Below, one piece after another: positions 10,956-20,345 of a stretch of DNA of 64,000 nt (the stretch's first letter is position 1; each line of letters opens with the position of its first letter). The stretch lies in NCBI GenBank assembly GCA_002271215.1, contig CP018628.1, positions 3,100,001 to 3,164,000 of the forward strand. The letters are read 5' to 3'. This stretch comes from Lelliottia jeotgali (GTDB lineage: Bacteria > Pseudomonadota > Gammaproteobacteria > Enterobacterales > Enterobacteriaceae). Made by a program: the position numbers and the translations under genes. The notes under the pieces were generated by a model. That model saw only the letters and a program-made list of their open reading frames with translations, did not search any database and had not been told where the DNA came from.

Positions 10956-12158
10956 ATGTCGAGTAAGTTAGTACTGGTTCTGAACTGCGGTAGCTCCTCA
11001 CTGAAATTCGCCATCATCGATGCGCTCAACGGTGAAGAATACCTCTCTGGTTTGGCCGAATGTTTCCATCTTCCTGAAGCACGCCTTAAGTGGAAAATGG
11101 ACGGCAGCAAACAAGAAGCGGCTTTAGGTGCAGGCGCCGCTCACAGTGAAGCGCTGAACTTTATCGTTAACACTATTCTGGCACAAAAACCAGAACTGTC
11201 TGCTCAGCTGACGGCAATCGGTCACCGTGTTGTTCACGGCGGCGAGAAGTACACCGGTTCTGTCGTTATCGACGAATCTGTGATTCAGGGTATCAAAGAC
11301 GCAGCCTCTTTTGCACCGCTGCACAACCCTGCACACCTGATCGGTATCGCAGAAGCCCTGAAATCCTTCCCGAATCTGAAAGACAAAAACGTGGCTGTGT
11401 TCGACACTGCGTTCCATCAGACCATGCCGGAAGAATCTTACCTCTACGCCCTGCCGTACAGCCTGTACAAAGAACACGGTGTACGTCGCTACGGCGCACA
11501 CGGCACCAGCCACTTCTATGTGACTCAGGAAGCGGCCAAGGTTCTGAACAAACCAGTTGAAGAGCTGAACATCATCACTTGCCACCTGGGCAACGGTGGT
11601 TCTGTTTCTGCTATCCGCAACGGCGAATGTGTTGATACTTCTATGGGTCTGACCCCGCTGGAAGGCCTGGTGATGGGTACTCGTTCCGGTGACATCGACC
11701 CGGCGATCATCTTCCACCTGCACGACACCCTGGGCATGAGCGTTGATGCTATCAACAAAATGCTGACCAAAGAGTCTGGCCTGCTGGGTCTGACCGAAGT
11801 CACCAGCGACTGCCGTTATGTTGAAGACAACTACACCACCAAAGCTGACGCTAAACGTGCAATGGACGTTTATTGCCACCGTCTGGCGAAATACATCGGT
11901 TCTTACACTGCACTGATGGATGGTCGTCTGGACGCGGTTATCTTCACCGGTGGTATCGGTGAGAACGCGGCAATGGTTCGTGAACTGTCCCTGGGCAAAC
12001 TGGGCGTTCTGGGCTTCGACGTTGATCACGAGCGTAACCTGGCTGCCCGTTTCGGCAAGTCTGGCTTCATCAACAAAGAAGGCACCCGCCCGGCTCTGGT
12101 TATCCCAACCAACGAAGAGCTGGTCATCGCGCAAGACGCGAACCGTCTGACTGCCTGA
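10956..12158 (+). CDS. ackA: Acetate kinase
   Basis: Cytoplasmic acetate kinase of 400 residues. With Pta it converts acetyl-CoA to acetate plus ATP, and the reverse. Family signatures are the N-terminal phosphate-binding motif [11 protein letters not shown] (residues 8-18), HRVVHGGE with the catalytic Arg region, [11 protein letters not shown], and [13 protein letters not shown] near the C-terminus (ASKHA fold). The start carries AGGTA seven bases upstream. pta follows after 76 bp, so the pair is an operon. Codon use is strongly biased towards highly expressed codons, which also produces long open frames on the opposite strand. Confidence 0.99.
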   Translation: MSSKLVLVLNCGSSSLKFAIIDALNGEEYLSGLAECFHLPEARLKWKMDGSKQEAALGAGAAHSEALNFIVNTILAQKPELSAQLTAIGHRVVHGGEKYTGSVVIDESVIQGIKDAASFAPLHNPAHLIGIAEALKSFPNLKDKNVAVFDTAFHQTMPEESYLYALPYSLYKEHGVRRYGAHGTSHFYVTQEAAKVLNKPVEELNIITCHLGNGGSVSAIRNGECVDTSMGLTPLEGLVMGTRSGDIDPAIIFHLHDTLGMSVDAINKMLTKESGLLGLTEVTSDCRYVEDNYTTKADAKRAMDVYCHRLAKYIGSYTALMDGRLDAVIFTGGIGENAAMVRELSLGKLGVLGFDVDHERNLAARFGKSGFINKEGTRPALVIPTNEELVIAQDANRLTA

Positions 12159-12234
12159 TACCACACCGCCAGCCTAGCTGGCGGTGCTGTTTTGTACCCC
12201 GCCCGATGCGGCGGTAACCAAAAGAGGATAAACC

Positions 12235-14379
12235 GTGTCCCGTACTATTATGCTGATCCCTACCGGAACCAGCGTCGGCCTGACCAGCGTCAGCCTTGGC
12301 GTTATCCGTGCTATGGAACGCAAAGGCGTTCGCCTGAGCGTCTTTAAGCCTATCGCCCAGCCTCGTGCCGGTGGCGATGCGCCAGACCAGACCACTGCCA
12401 TCGTGCGTGCTAATTCCGGTCTGCCAGCGGCTGAACCGCTGAAAATGAGCCACGTTGAATCTCTGCTCTCCAGCAATCAGTCCGATGTGCTGATGGAAGA
12501 GATCATTGCCAATTTCCACGCGAATGCGCAAGACGCAGAAGTGGTGCTGGTTGAAGGCCTGGTTCCGACGCGCAAACATCAGTTTGCTCAGTCCCTGAAC
12601 TTCGAAATCGCCAAAACCCTGAACGCAGAAATCGTGTTCGTGATGTCCCAGGGTACCGATACCCCGGAACAGCTGAACGAGCGTATTGAGCTGACCCGCA
12701 GCAGCTTCGGCGGCACGAAAAACACCAACATCACCGGCGTTATCGTTAACAAACTGAACGCACCGGTAGATGAGCAAGGCCGTACTCGCCCTGACCTGTC
12801 CGAAATTTTCGACGATTCTTCCAAAGCGAAAATCGTGAAAGTGGACCCAGCTCAGCTGAGCGCAAGCAGCCCGCTGCCCGTTCTGGGCGCAGTGCCGTGG
12901 AGCTTTGACCTGATCGCCACCCGTGCGATCGACATGGCGCGTCACCTGAATGCGACCGTGGTTAACGAAGGCGACATCAATACCCGCCGCGTGAAATCAG
13001 TGACCTTCTGTGCGCGCAGCATTCCGCACATGCTGGAACATTTCCGCGCAGGCTCTCTGCTGGTGACTTCTGCTGACCGTCCTGACGTGCTGGTTGCAGC
13101 GTGTCTGGCCGCGATGAACGGCGTTGAAATCGGTGCGATCCTGCTGACTGGCGCTTATGAAATGGACGCTCGCGTCAGCAAGCTGTGCGAACGTGCTTTC
13201 GCGACTGGCCTGCCGGTCTTCATGGTGAACACCAACACCTGGCAGACCTCTCTGAGCCTGCAAAGCTTCAACCTGGAAGTGCCGGTTGATGACCATGAAC
13301 GTATCGAGAAAGTTCAGGAATACGTTGCAAGCTACATCAACGCTGACTGGGTTGAGTCTCTGACCGCAACCTCCGAGCGCAGCCGTCGTCTGTCTCCGCC
13401 AGCCTTCCGCTACCAGCTGACTGAGCTGGCGCGTAAAGCCGGTAAACGCGTGGTTCTGCCAGAAGGCGACGAACCGCGTACCGTTAAAGCAGCCGCAATT
13501 TGTGCAGAGCGCGGAATCGCGACCTGTGTGCTGCTCGGTAATCCAGATGAAATCACCCGCGTTGCGGCGTCTCAGGGCGTTGAACTGGGTTCAGGTATCG
13601 AAATCGTGGATCCAGAAGTGGTTCGCGAGAGCTATGTTGCGCGTCTGGTTGAGCTGCGTAAGAGCAAAGGCATGACCGAAGCCGTTGCCCGCGAACAGCT
13701 GGAAGACAACGTGGTTCTGGGTACCCTGATGCTGGAGCAGGACGAAGTTGACGGTCTGGTTTCTGGTGCTGTTCACACCACCGCGAACACCATCCGTCCA
13801 CCGCTGCAGCTGATCAAAACCGCACCGGGCAGTTCTCTGGTGTCTTCCGTGTTCTTCATGCTGCTGCCAGAACAGGTTTACGTTTATGGCGACTGTGCGA
13901 TTAACCCAGATCCAACCGCTGAACAGCTGGCTGAGATTGCTATCCAGTCTGCGGATTCCGCGATTGCCTTTGGTATCGAACCGCGCGTGGCGATGCTTTC
14001 TTACTCCACCGGCAACTCTGGTGCAGGTAGCGACGTAGAGAAAGTACGTGAAGCAACTCGTCTGGCTCAGGAAAAACGTCCTGACCTGATGATCGACGGC
14101 CCACTGCAGTACGATGCCGCTGTTATGGCTGACGTTGCAAAATCTAAAGCACCGAACTCTCCGGTTGCAGGTCGCGCGACCGTGTTCATCTTCCCAGATC
14201 TGAACACCGGTAACACCACCTACAAAGCGGTACAACGTTCTGCTGACCTGATCTCCATCGGGCCAATGCTGCAAGGTATGCGCAAGCCGGTGAACGACCT
14301 GTCCCGTGGCGCGCTGGTTGACGATATCGTCTACACCATCGCTCTGACCGCGATTCAGTCTTCACAGCAACAAGCGTAA
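12235..14379 (+). CDS. pta: Phosphate acetyltransferase
   Basis: Large enteric form of Pta, 714 residues, which interconverts acetyl-CoA and acetyl phosphate; acetyl phosphate also donates phosphoryl groups to response regulators. It has an N-terminal P-loop-like module ([16 protein letters not shown], residues 7-22; [13 protein letters not shown]), a middle DRTGG-like domain (about 215-340) and the catalytic PTA_PTB domain (about 390-710, with [22 protein letters not shown] and [13 protein letters not shown]). The start is GTG with AAGAGGA seven bases before it, as in E. coli. A REP pair and a strong bidirectional terminator follow. Confidence 0.99.
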   Translation: MSRTIMLIPTGTSVGLTSVSLGVIRAMERKGVRLSVFKPIAQPRAGGDAPDQTTAIVRANSGLPAAEPLKMSHVESLLSSNQSDVLMEEIIANFHANAQDAEVVLVEGLVPTRKHQFAQSLNFEIAKTLNAEIVFVMSQGTDTPEQLNERIELTRSSFGGTKNTNITGVIVNKLNAPVDEQGRTRPDLSEIFDDSSKAKIVKVDPAQLSASSPLPVLGAVPWSFDLIATRAIDMARHLNATVVNEGDINTRRVKSVTFCARSIPHMLEHFRAGSLLVTSADRPDVLVAACLAAMNGVEIGAILLTGAYEMDARVSKLCERAFATGLPVFMVNTNTWQTSLSLQSFNLEVPVDDHERIEKVQEYVASYINADWVESLTATSERSRRLSPPAFRYQLTELARKAGKRVVLPEGDEPRTVKAAAICAERGIATCVLLGNPDEITRVAASQGVELGSGIEIVDPEVVRESYVARLVELRKSKGMTEAVAREQLEDNVVLGTLMLEQDEVDGLVSGAVHTTANTIRPPLQLIKTAPGSSLVSSVFFMLLPEQVYVYGDCAINPDPTAEQLAEIAIQSADSAIAFGIEPRVAMLSYSTGNSGAGSDVEKVREATRLAQEKRPDLMIDGPLQYDAAVMADVAKSKAPNSPVAGRATVFIFPDLNTGNTTYKAVQRSADLISIGPMLQGMRKPVNDLSRGALVDDIVYTIALTAIQSSQQQA

Positions 14380-14388
14380 GGCTAAAAA

Positions 14389-14455
14389 GCCCGGTGGCGC
14401 TTACGCTTACCGGGCCTACGGTTTTGTAGGCCGGATAAGCGAAGCGCCATCCGGC
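14389..14455. repeat. REP pair after pta
   Basis: Two inverted REP units (GCCCGGTGGCGCTTACGCTTACCGGGCCTAC and GTAGGCCGGATAAGCGAAGCGCCATCCGGC, each shown only in part) between convergent pta and the transketolase gene, directly before the shared terminator. Confidence 0.85.
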
Positions 14456-14461
14456 AAAAAA

Positions 14462-14490
14462 AGGCGACCAATAAAATGGTCGCCTTTTTT
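14462..14490. terminator. Bidirectional terminator between pta and the transketolase operon
   Basis: AGGCGACCA (14462-14470) pairs with TGGTCGCCT (14477-14485). Runs of A lie before it and T after it, so both convergent transcripts can end here. It stands only 3 bp from the stop codon of the transketolase C-subunit gene. Confidence 0.92.
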
Positions 14491-14492
14491 AT

Positions 14493-15446
14493 TTACAGTA
14501 GCTCTCGCGCCGCCGAGACAATATCGTGTGCCGTCAGGCCGTACTCTTTTTGCAGGAAATCCTGCGTTCCCACCTGGCCATAACGTTCCTTGACCCCCAC
14601 TCGACGCATTGGTACCGGACAGGTTTCGACCAGCACCTCGGCAACAGCAGATCCTAATCCGTTGTGAATACTGTGGTTTTCACAGGTCACGATCCGCCCG
14701 GTTTTCTCAGCATAGTTTTTCACCAGCATTCGGTCGATAGGTTTGAGAGTAAACATATCGATAACCGCGGCACTCACGCCCTCCTGCTCCAGCTGACGTG
14801 CTGCTTCCAGCGCCTCAGCCACCATAATGCCGTTCGCAATCAGGGTGATATCGCTGCCTTCGCGCAGAACGTTACCCTTGCCAATAGTAAACGTCGACCC
14901 CGGTGCGTACACGCTCGGTGCCTGCTTACGAATGGTGCGCACCCAATAGAACCCTTCGAGATCGATAAGCTGGCGCAGCACGTCTTCGAACATCACGGCA
15001 TCGGTTACTTCCAGTACTACCGAATGCGCCAGACCACGCACAATCCCCATGTCCTCAAATGACATATGAGTGCCACCGTTGTGACAAGCCGTGACGCCCG
15101 CATCCGAGGCGATCACTTTGACGTTATTACGCTGATAATCGAGCGACATAAACAGCTGATCAAAGCAGCGACGGCTGGCGAATGCCGTAAAGGTATGCAC
15201 AAAAGGTTTGCGCCCGGTCAGCGATAAACCCGCCGCCGTGCCAATAACGTTGGCCTCCATAATGCCGCAGTTGATCACATGCTGCGGATAATCACGCGCC
15301 ACGCCGTCCATCGCCATCGAACTCATCAGATCCGCTTCGAGGGCGATAATCTCGCTTCCAGCTTCAATCTGGCTGGCCACGAAACCGGCATACACTTTGC
15401 GCATCTCGATGGCGTCTTTTTGTCCTGCGGGTGCAACCTTAATCAT
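14493..15446 (-). CDS. Transketolase, C-terminal (pyrimidine-binding plus C) subunit
   Basis: Half-size transketolase subunit of 317 residues. It holds the pyrimidine-binding domain with the catalytic glutamate Glu64 (NCGIMEANVIGTAAGLSL) and the C-terminal transketolase domain (GSDITLIANGIMVAEALEAA, VIDMFTLKPID, TCENHSIHNGLG). It needs the N-subunit encoded just upstream to build a thiamine diphosphate site. The ATG overlaps the N-subunit stop by eight bases and has GGAGG upstream, a sign of translational coupling. A longer frame upstream is not used. Split transketolases of this kind sit in sugar-specific operons. The likely reaction is two-carbon transfer from a ketose phosphate imported by the adjacent PTS. 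Substrate unknown. Confidence 0.9.
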   Translation of the reverse strand: MIKVAPAGQKDAIEMRKVYAGFVASQIEAGSEIIALEADLMSSMAMDGVARDYPQHVINCGIMEANVIGTAAGLSLTGRKPFVHTFTAFASRRCFDQLFMSLDYQRNNVKVIASDAGVTACHNGGTHMSFEDMGIVRGLAHSVVLEVTDAVMFEDVLRQLIDLEGFYWVRTIRKQAPSVYAPGSTFTIGKGNVLREGSDITLIANGIMVAEALEAARQLEQEGVSAAVIDMFTLKPIDRMLVKNYAEKTGRIVTCENHSIHNGLGSAVAEVLVETCPVPMRRVGVKERYGQVGTQDFLQKEYGLTAHDIVSAARELL

Positions 15447-16269
15447 GTGCGGCCTCCAGTTGGCGAATCGTCTCGTTAAGCGCGGCTTTGACATCGTCCG
15501 TCAGTCGCAGGTGGTGGGAGTTGCTTAACTGCTCCAGATACGGCACGCCCTGGCCTTTGATACTGTCGAGGATCACCACCCTAGGTCGTGCATCAGCGAC
15601 TGGCGGCTGCGAAACCGCGTCCAGCAGCCCTGGCACGTCATCCCCTTTGACCGTCACCACGTCAAAACCAAACGCGCGGAATTTCCCTTCCAGGTCAAAC
15701 GCACAGATGATCTCATCCAGCTCACCATCGAGCTGCTGTTTGTTCCAGTCGACAAAAATAGTCAGATTGTTCAATCGATGATGGGCGATAAACTGGAAAG
15801 CCTCCCAACACTGCCCTTCGTTCAGCTCGCCGTCGCCGACGATGCTAAACACCCGGTTTGGGCGCCCCGCCAGTTTGTGCGAGAGCGCCATGCCGCCCGC
15901 AATAGAAATCCCCTGCCCCAGCGAGCCAGTGGTAGCATCCACGCCGCGCGTTTTCAGGCGATCGGGATGGCTCGGCAGACGCGTACCGTTCTGATTCAGC
16001 GTGCTCAGCTCTTCCACCGGGAAATAGCCCTTAATCGCCAGCGTACTGTAGAGTGCCGGGCCAGCGTGGCCTTTGGACAATACAAAGTAGTCACGCTCAG
16101 GCCAGTCGGGATCGGCCGGATCGATTTTCATCACCGCGCCGTACAATACCGCCAGTGTTTCCACCACCGACATACTGCCGCCATAATGTCCGAACCCCAG
16201 CTGCGTCAGCGATTTGAGAGTTTCCACGCGGATCTCGCGCGCCAGTCGGGTCACTTCTTTTACATTCAT
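15439..16269 (-). CDS. Transketolase, N-terminal (thiamine diphosphate-binding) subunit
   Basis: N-terminal transketolase subunit of 276 residues. The TPP motif is GDG (145-147) followed by Asn176 (IFVDWN). KGHAG with His68 and TGSLGQG (114-120) are the expected cofactor- and substrate-facing loops. The full-length transketolase C part is absent and is supplied by the downstream gene. It overlaps the PTS IIC stop by four bases (ATGA), so the order IIA-IIB-IIC-TktN-TktC is one transcript. I remember a cluster of this arrangement in Salmonella between pta and yfcD. It is distinct from the housekeeping tktA/tktB. Confidence 0.9.
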   Translation of the reverse strand: MNVKEVTRLAREIRVETLKSLTQLGFGHYGGSMSVVETLAVLYGAVMKIDPADPDWPERDYFVLSKGHAGPALYSTLAIKGYFPVEELSTLNQNGTRLPSHPDRLKTRGVDATTGSLGQGISIAGGMALSHKLAGRPNRVFSIVGDGELNEGQCWEAFQFIAHHRLNNLTIFVDWNKQQLDGELDEIICAFDLEGKFRAFGFDVVTVKGDDVPGLLDAVSQPPVADARPRVVILDSIKGQGVPYLEQLSNSHHLRLTDDVKAALNETIRQLEAAHD

Positions 16270-17657
16270 GATTTGGCTCCGGTATTTTCCTGCGCGTTAC
16301 CGCCCGCAGATTTGGTTTTAGCAAACACGTTGTACGCCACCAGAAGTGCGAACACCGCGACGACAAGGCCTGTGATAGCGAATGGCGACAGATAGCGCGC
16401 CAGGTTGCCCAGCACGATGCCCACGGCACCGAAATCGGCATCCGAGAACGTGGTGTTTGCAAAACCAATGGCGCCGAGAACAGGCAACAGCATCACCGGC
16501 AGGAAGGTAATCAGCAGGCCGTTGGCAAAAGCACCGATCATCGCCCCGCGACGCCCGCCGGTGGCATTACCAAATACCCCGGCGGTTGCGCCAGTGAAGA
16601 AGTGAGGAACGACGCCCGGCAGGATCAGCACCCAGCTAAACTGTCCGCACAGGAATAGCCCGACGATCCCGCCGAGGAAGCTGAACAAGAAGCCAATCAG
16701 CACCGCATTAGGCGCGTAAGGATAAACCACCGGGCAGTCCAAAGCCGGACGCGCATTGGGAACCAGTTTCTCAGAGAAGCCGGTAAAGGCCGGAACGATC
16801 TCCGCCAGAATCAGACGCACACCCTGCAAGATAATGAACACGCCCGCCGCGAAAGTGATCGCCATGATGATGGCGTAAACCAGATAGTTTTGACCGCCGC
16901 TGAACGTCGCTTCAACGTATTCACGACCGGCGCTCACCGCCATGATCAAGTAAATGATCATCATGGTCAGAGAGATAGAAATTGAACTGTCACGCAGGAA
17001 GCTCAAGTTCTTCGGCAGGTTCATCTCTTCAGTAGAACGAGAACCTTTCCCACATTTACTGCCGATCCAGCCGGAAAGCACGTAGCCCAGCGTACCAAAG
17101 TGACCAAAGGCGATATCGTCATTACCGGTGATACGCTTCATATAGCGCTGCGCCAGTGCCGGGAAAAACGCCATGATCAGACCCAAAATTAACGAGCCGG
17201 TAAAGACCAGACCGACGCCTTCAAAACCGGCAACCGTCAAGATTACACCGATCATACAGGCCATATAGAACGTGTGATGCCCGGTAAGGAAGATGTATTT
17301 CAGGCGCGTAAATCGAGCGACGATAATATTGGCTACCATCCCGAATGCCATAATCAGCGCCGTCGATGCACCATATTTCTCCAGCGCAATCGAAACAATC
17401 GCTTCGTTATTCGGAATAATTCCCTGAATACTAAAGGCGTGTTCAAACATCCCGCCCAATGGATTTAACGAGCCCACCAGCACCGTGGCACCGCCGCCCA
17501 GCACAATAAAACCGAGGATCGTTTTAATGGTTCCTTTTACGACATCGGAGAACGGTTTTTTCTGCGCCACCAGGCCAATTAAGGCAATTAAGCCCACCAG
17601 CACTGAGGGGACTTTTAAAATATCAACAACGAAATTCAGCGTTTCAAGGATAAACAT
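16266..17657 (-). CDS. PTS sugar transporter IIC component, UlaA family
   Basis: Membrane-embedded permease of 463 residues of the ascorbate/UlaA (PTS-AG or SgaT) superfamily. About ten or more hydrophobic segments are visible. Family-like motifs are KGTIKTILGFIVL (about 42-54), TGHHTFYMA, FGHFGTLGYVLSGWIG, QGVRLILAEIVPAF, YAPNAVLIGF and LPGVVPHFFTGATAGVFGN. I prefer the ATG with GAGG five bases before it over a GTG two codons upstream, which is too close to that ribosome binding site. It lies 21 bp after the IIB gene. Together they import and phosphorylate a sugar at the cost of PEP. The sequence is clearly diverged from UlaA, so the substrate need not be ascorbate. Confidence 0.9.
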   Translation of the reverse strand: MFILETLNFVVDILKVPSVLVGLIALIGLVAQKKPFSDVVKGTIKTILGFIVLGGGATVLVGSLNPLGGMFEHAFSIQGIIPNNEAIVSIALEKYGASTALIMAFGMVANIIVARFTRLKYIFLTGHHTFYMACMIGVILTVAGFEGVGLVFTGSLILGLIMAFFPALAQRYMKRITGNDDIAFGHFGTLGYVLSGWIGSKCGKGSRSTEEMNLPKNLSFLRDSSISISLTMMIIYLIMAVSAGREYVEATFSGGQNYLVYAIIMAITFAAGVFIILQGVRLILAEIVPAFTGFSEKLVPNARPALDCPVVYPYAPNAVLIGFLFSFLGGIVGLFLCGQFSWVLILPGVVPHFFTGATAGVFGNATGGRRGAMIGAFANGLLITFLPVMLLPVLGAIGFANTTFSDADFGAVGIVLGNLARYLSPFAITGLVVAVFALLVAYNVFAKTKSAGGNAQENTGAKS

Positions 17658-17678
17658 ATCCACCTCGCCTAAACAGGG

Positions 17679-17951
17679 TTATTGTTTCGCGAACCAGGCG
17701 CTGAGCTGCGCTTCGAGTTCATTGATGTCGATAATATTGGTGATCACCACCAGCTGGCTTTCCGGTACGCTCGCACTGGCGGCAATATCTTTCGCCATCA
17801 CGAAGAGATCGGCGGCCCCCGGCGTTGCTGATGACAAATCTGAGTGTTCTACTTCAGCTTCAATATTTAACTTCTTAAGGACTTTTTTGATGTTCATTTC
17901 GACCATAAAACTGCTGCCGAGGCCAGAGCCGCAAATCGCCATTATTTTCAT
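17679..17951 (-). CDS. PTS sugar transporter IIB component, lactose/UlaB-like fold
   Basis: Cytosolic phosphocarrier of 90 residues. The phosphorylated cysteine is Cys7 in MAICGSGLGSS, the P-loop-like start of IIB proteins of the GatB/UlaB kind. The remainder alternates strand and helix (VEHSDLSSATPGAADLFVMA, VITNIIDINELEAQL). It receives the phosphoryl group from the IIA protein encoded next to it and passes it to the sugar bound by IIC. It is short, as stand-alone IIB proteins are. Confidence 0.92.
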   Translation of the reverse strand: MKIMAICGSGLGSSFMVEMNIKKVLKKLNIEAEVEHSDLSSATPGAADLFVMAKDIAASASVPESQLVVITNIIDINELEAQLSAWFAKQ

Positions 17952-18031
17952 TGTTATACCTTTTTTTGAGTAGAGTACGCCCGCATCACGAATACACGTA
18001 ATGAGTTAATTTACGGGGATAGATAATTAAT

Positions 18032-18475
18032 TCAGAAGCGTTCGATAATAGTTTTAATCTCCTCCCGCGTAGTGGCGTTGTGAAGCTCGATTAAATCCTC
18101 ATCACTGGAAAATAATTCAGCCAGCGCGGAAATCATTTCTATATGGCTGTGTTTGTCAGGCGCAGCCAGCATGATGATAATATCCACCGGATCGAACTCT
18201 CCGGCACCAAATGCGACTCCCTGTTTCAGTTTTAATAATGAGAGGCCAAGCCCTTTCGCCCCTTCTTCTGGCCGCGCATGCGGCATCGCCAGCCCTGGTG
18301 CCAGCACGTAGTAAGGTCCTAACTTATGATGCTGTTCGACAATAGCCGTCACGTACTCCGGCGAGATGACGTTCATTTCCAGCAGCGGTCTGGCGCAAAG
18401 CTCCAGCGCCTGCGGCCAGTTTTCAACGCTCTCTTCCAACGTGATGGTGGCATCATATATCCAGCTTTTGAGCAC
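18032..18475 (-). CDS. PTS sugar transporter IIA component, mannitol/fructose-type (UlaC-like)
   Basis: Type-2 PTS EIIA domain of 147 residues. The active-site histidine is His66 in GLAMPHARPEEGAKG, followed by the typical strand FDPVDIIIMLAAPDKHSHIEMISALAELF. It accepts phosphate from HPr. I chose a GTG start because GGGAG lies six bases upstream and the protein then begins at the DATITLEESV segment as in UlaC relatives; a longer frame has no ribosome binding site. It is the first gene of the PTS-transketolase operon. A CRP-like site and an operator lie upstream. Confidence 0.88.
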   Translation of the reverse strand: MLKSWIYDATITLEESVENWPQALELCARPLLEMNVISPEYVTAIVEQHHKLGPYYVLAPGLAMPHARPEEGAKGLGLSLLKLKQGVAFGAGEFDPVDIIIMLAAPDKHSHIEMISALAELFSSDEDLIELHNATTREEIKTIIERF

Positions 18476-18536
18476 TTTTTTCTCCCACCCTGATGTCAAC
18501 AATGAACAAACTTTATGCAAGCCCATCGCGGATAGC

Positions 18537-18552
18537 TGCGATCAAGATCACA
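18537..18552 (-). promoter_or_regulatory. Candidate CRP site for the PTS-transketolase operon
   Basis: On the minus strand the sequence reads TGTGA-TCTTGA-TCGCA, nine of ten bases of the CRP half-site consensus with the right 6-bp spacer. A CATAAA hexamer (18512-18517) about 30 bp downstream could be the -10 of a CRP-dependent promoter with a start near 18504, centring CRP near -41. Confidence 0.65.
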
Positions 18553-18553
18553 A

Positions 18554-18567
18554 AGATAGCGCTACCA
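18554..18567. promoter_or_regulatory. Operator-like palindrome O1 in the PTS/regulator intergenic region
   Basis: AGATAGCGCTACCA, matching the second palindrome at 12 of 14 positions with the central TAGCGCTA intact. It lies directly beside the CRP-like site. It probably binds the LacI-type regulator encoded next door. Confidence 0.72.
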
Positions 18568-18587
18568 ATTTCTAACATTCAAAATTG

Positions 18588-18601
18588 TGATAGCGCTATC
18601 A
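18588..18601. promoter_or_regulatory. Operator-like perfect palindrome O2 in the PTS/regulator intergenic region
   Basis: TGATAGCGCTATCA is a perfect 14-bp palindrome of the kind bound by LacI/GntR-type dimers with a central CG. Its centre is 34 bp (about three helical turns) from O1. Confidence 0.78.
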
Positions 18602-18713
18602 AATCGTAATCCGCACGGGAAATCACAGTAAAAAAAGGGATTTAAGGCGTATACTCAAATTCATGTGAAGCGAAGGATGATAAGAAAAACGCGTCTGGTC
18701 ACCAGGAATTTGT

Positions 18714-19733
18714 ATGTCTCTAACCCGAAAACGACGTAGTACCGGCAAAGTGACGATCTCTGACGTCGCACAGCTTGCCGGAGTGGGTACTATGACGGTG
18801 TCCCGCGCATTGCGCACGCCTGAGCAGGTTTCCGATAAGCTGCGAGAAAAAATTGAAGCTGCGGTGCAAGAATTAGGGTACATGCCCAATCTTGCGGCGA
18901 GCGCATTGGCGTCGGCCTCGTCATGGACCATCGCGATGGTGGTTCCTAATCTTGCCGAAGACGGTTGTTCCGAGATGTTTGCCGGATTACAGCAAATCCT
19001 GCAACCTGCCGGATACCAGATTATGCTGGCAGAATCGCAACACCGGCCTGAACAGGAAGAAAAACTGCTCGAAACGCTGCTCGCCTCTAACATTGCAGCC
19101 GCGATTTTACTCAGCGCTGAACACACCGATACAGTTCGCCACTGGCTGAAAAACGCCTCCATTCCGGTGATGGAAATGGGTGCTATGCGCGCCGAGCCGC
19201 TGGATATGAATATCGGTATCGATAATGTTGCCGCGATGTATGAACTTACCGAACTGGTGATTCAGCGAGGTTATCAGAACATTGGGCTGCTATGTGCAAA
19301 TCAGGAACAGTGGATTTTCAAGCAGCATTTGCAGGGCTGGTATAAAGCCATGTTGCGCCACCATATGTCGCCCAATCGAGTAATTAACGCCGCGCTGCCG
19401 CCGAATTTCTCAACGGGTACATCGCAGTTGCCGGAGTTTTTACTCGCCTGGCCTGAACTGGATGCGCTGGTCTGCGTTTCTGATGAGCTGGCGTGCGGTG
19501 TGTTGTATGAATGCCAGCGCAGACGCATCAAAGTGCCGGACGATCTGGCGGTAGTGGGATTTGGTGATACCGACGTCAGCCGGGTCTGTCAGCCACCGCT
19601 AACGACGATGGCAGTGCCACATCGTAAGATTGGTATTGAGGCAGGACGCGCGCTGCTGGAGCGCTTAAATGGCGGCGACTGGCGCGATCAGAAACCGATC
19701 GCTTCCAGTCTGTGCTTGCGGGAAAGCTGCTGA
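18714..19733 (+). CDS. LacI-family transcriptional regulator of the adjacent PTS locus
   Basis: LacI-family protein of 339 residues. The N-terminal helix-turn-helix is at about residues 12-33 (KVTISDVAQLAGVGTMTVSRAL), with the hinge helix NLAASALASASS near 60. The periplasmic-binding-like effector domain runs from about 70 to the end (IAMVVPNLAEDGCSEMFAGL, ELDALVCVSDELACGVL, VVGFGDTDVSR). The DNA-reading helix resembles the GntR/IdnR branch. AGGAA stands five bases before the ATG. It is divergent from the PTS operon, and two palindromes lie between them. A TATACT hexamer at 18650-18655 may be its -10. It ends 3 bp from the yfcD stop in convergent layout. Confidence 0.9.
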   Translation: MSLTRKRRSTGKVTISDVAQLAGVGTMTVSRALRTPEQVSDKLREKIEAAVQELGYMPNLAASALASASSWTIAMVVPNLAEDGCSEMFAGLQQILQPAGYQIMLAESQHRPEQEEKLLETLLASNIAAAILLSAEHTDTVRHWLKNASIPVMEMGAMRAEPLDMNIGIDNVAAMYELTELVIQRGYQNIGLLCANQEQWIFKQHLQGWYKAMLRHHMSPNRVINAALPPNFSTGTSQLPEFLLAWPELDALVCVSDELACGVLYECQRRRIKVPDDLAVVGFGDTDVSRVCQPPLTTMAVPHRKIGIEAGRALLERLNGGDWRDQKPIASSLCLRESC

Positions 19734-19736
19734 GTG

Positions 19737-20291
19737 TTACTCGGCTTGTTCCTGCTTTTCTGGTTTTGCAGATTCATTTTTGGCGTTGCGGCTCATCCAC
19801 AGCGCCAGCGCTTTCAGTGAATCCGGCGTAAATTCGTCGCAACGCGCGGTGATCTCTTCCGGCGTCATCCAACTCACTTCACTTACTTCTTCTTCCTGAA
19901 GCGCAAATGGGCCGTGGGAAACACAGCTAAACAGCCCGCCCCAGACGCGACAGTGCTTGTCTTCGAAGTAGAACAGACCGTGCTCGGCAAACGGCACACC
20001 GGCGATGCCTAACTCTTCTTCGGCCTCACGACGAGCGGAATCGAGTAGAACTTCATCAGCCTGAACAACTCCACCGGCAGTTGCATCGAGCATACCTGGG
20101 AGAAAATCTTTCGTGTCAGTACGTCGCTGTACCAGAATCTTGCCCATTCCATCGTGAACAACGATGTAAGTTGCGCGATGACGCAGGCGTTCTGCCCGCA
20201 TTTGCTCGCGGCTCGCCTGTGCAATCACTTCATTGTCTTCGCTGACAATGTCAACCCACTCTGTACTTGCCAAATGACGCTGCTCCACCAT
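19737..20291 (-). CDS. yfcD: Nudix hydrolase YfcD
   Basis: Nudix-superfamily hydrolase of 184 residues, related to isopentenyl-diphosphate isomerase-like Nudix proteins. The Nudix box lies at residues 73-95 (GGVVQ...[11 protein letters not shown]), with the REAEEELG metal-binding core complete. The substrate in vivo is not known to me. The ATG and a GTG one codon later are both possible starts; the ATG has AGAAGGG seven bases before it. yfcE follows upstream in the same direction 54 bp away, so they may be co-transcribed. Confidence 0.92.
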   Translation of the reverse strand: MVEQRHLASTEWVDIVSEDNEVIAQASREQMRAERLRHRATYIVVHDGMGKILVQRRTDTKDFLPGMLDATAGGVVQADEVLLDSARREAEEELGIAGVPFAEHGLFYFEDKHCRVWGGLFSCVSHGPFALQEEEVSEVSWMTPEEITARCDEFTPDSLKALALWMSRNAKNESAKPEKQEQAE

Positions 20292-20345
20292 CGGGAACCC
20301 TTCTCGTTAAGCGCTCTTGTGGCGCGTTTGACTTTGAGGTGTAAC

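Noticed and set aside
11124..12164. 346-residue open frame opposite ackA
   Set aside because: It mirrors the codon bias of a highly expressed gene; the protein has no family features and no ribosome binding site.
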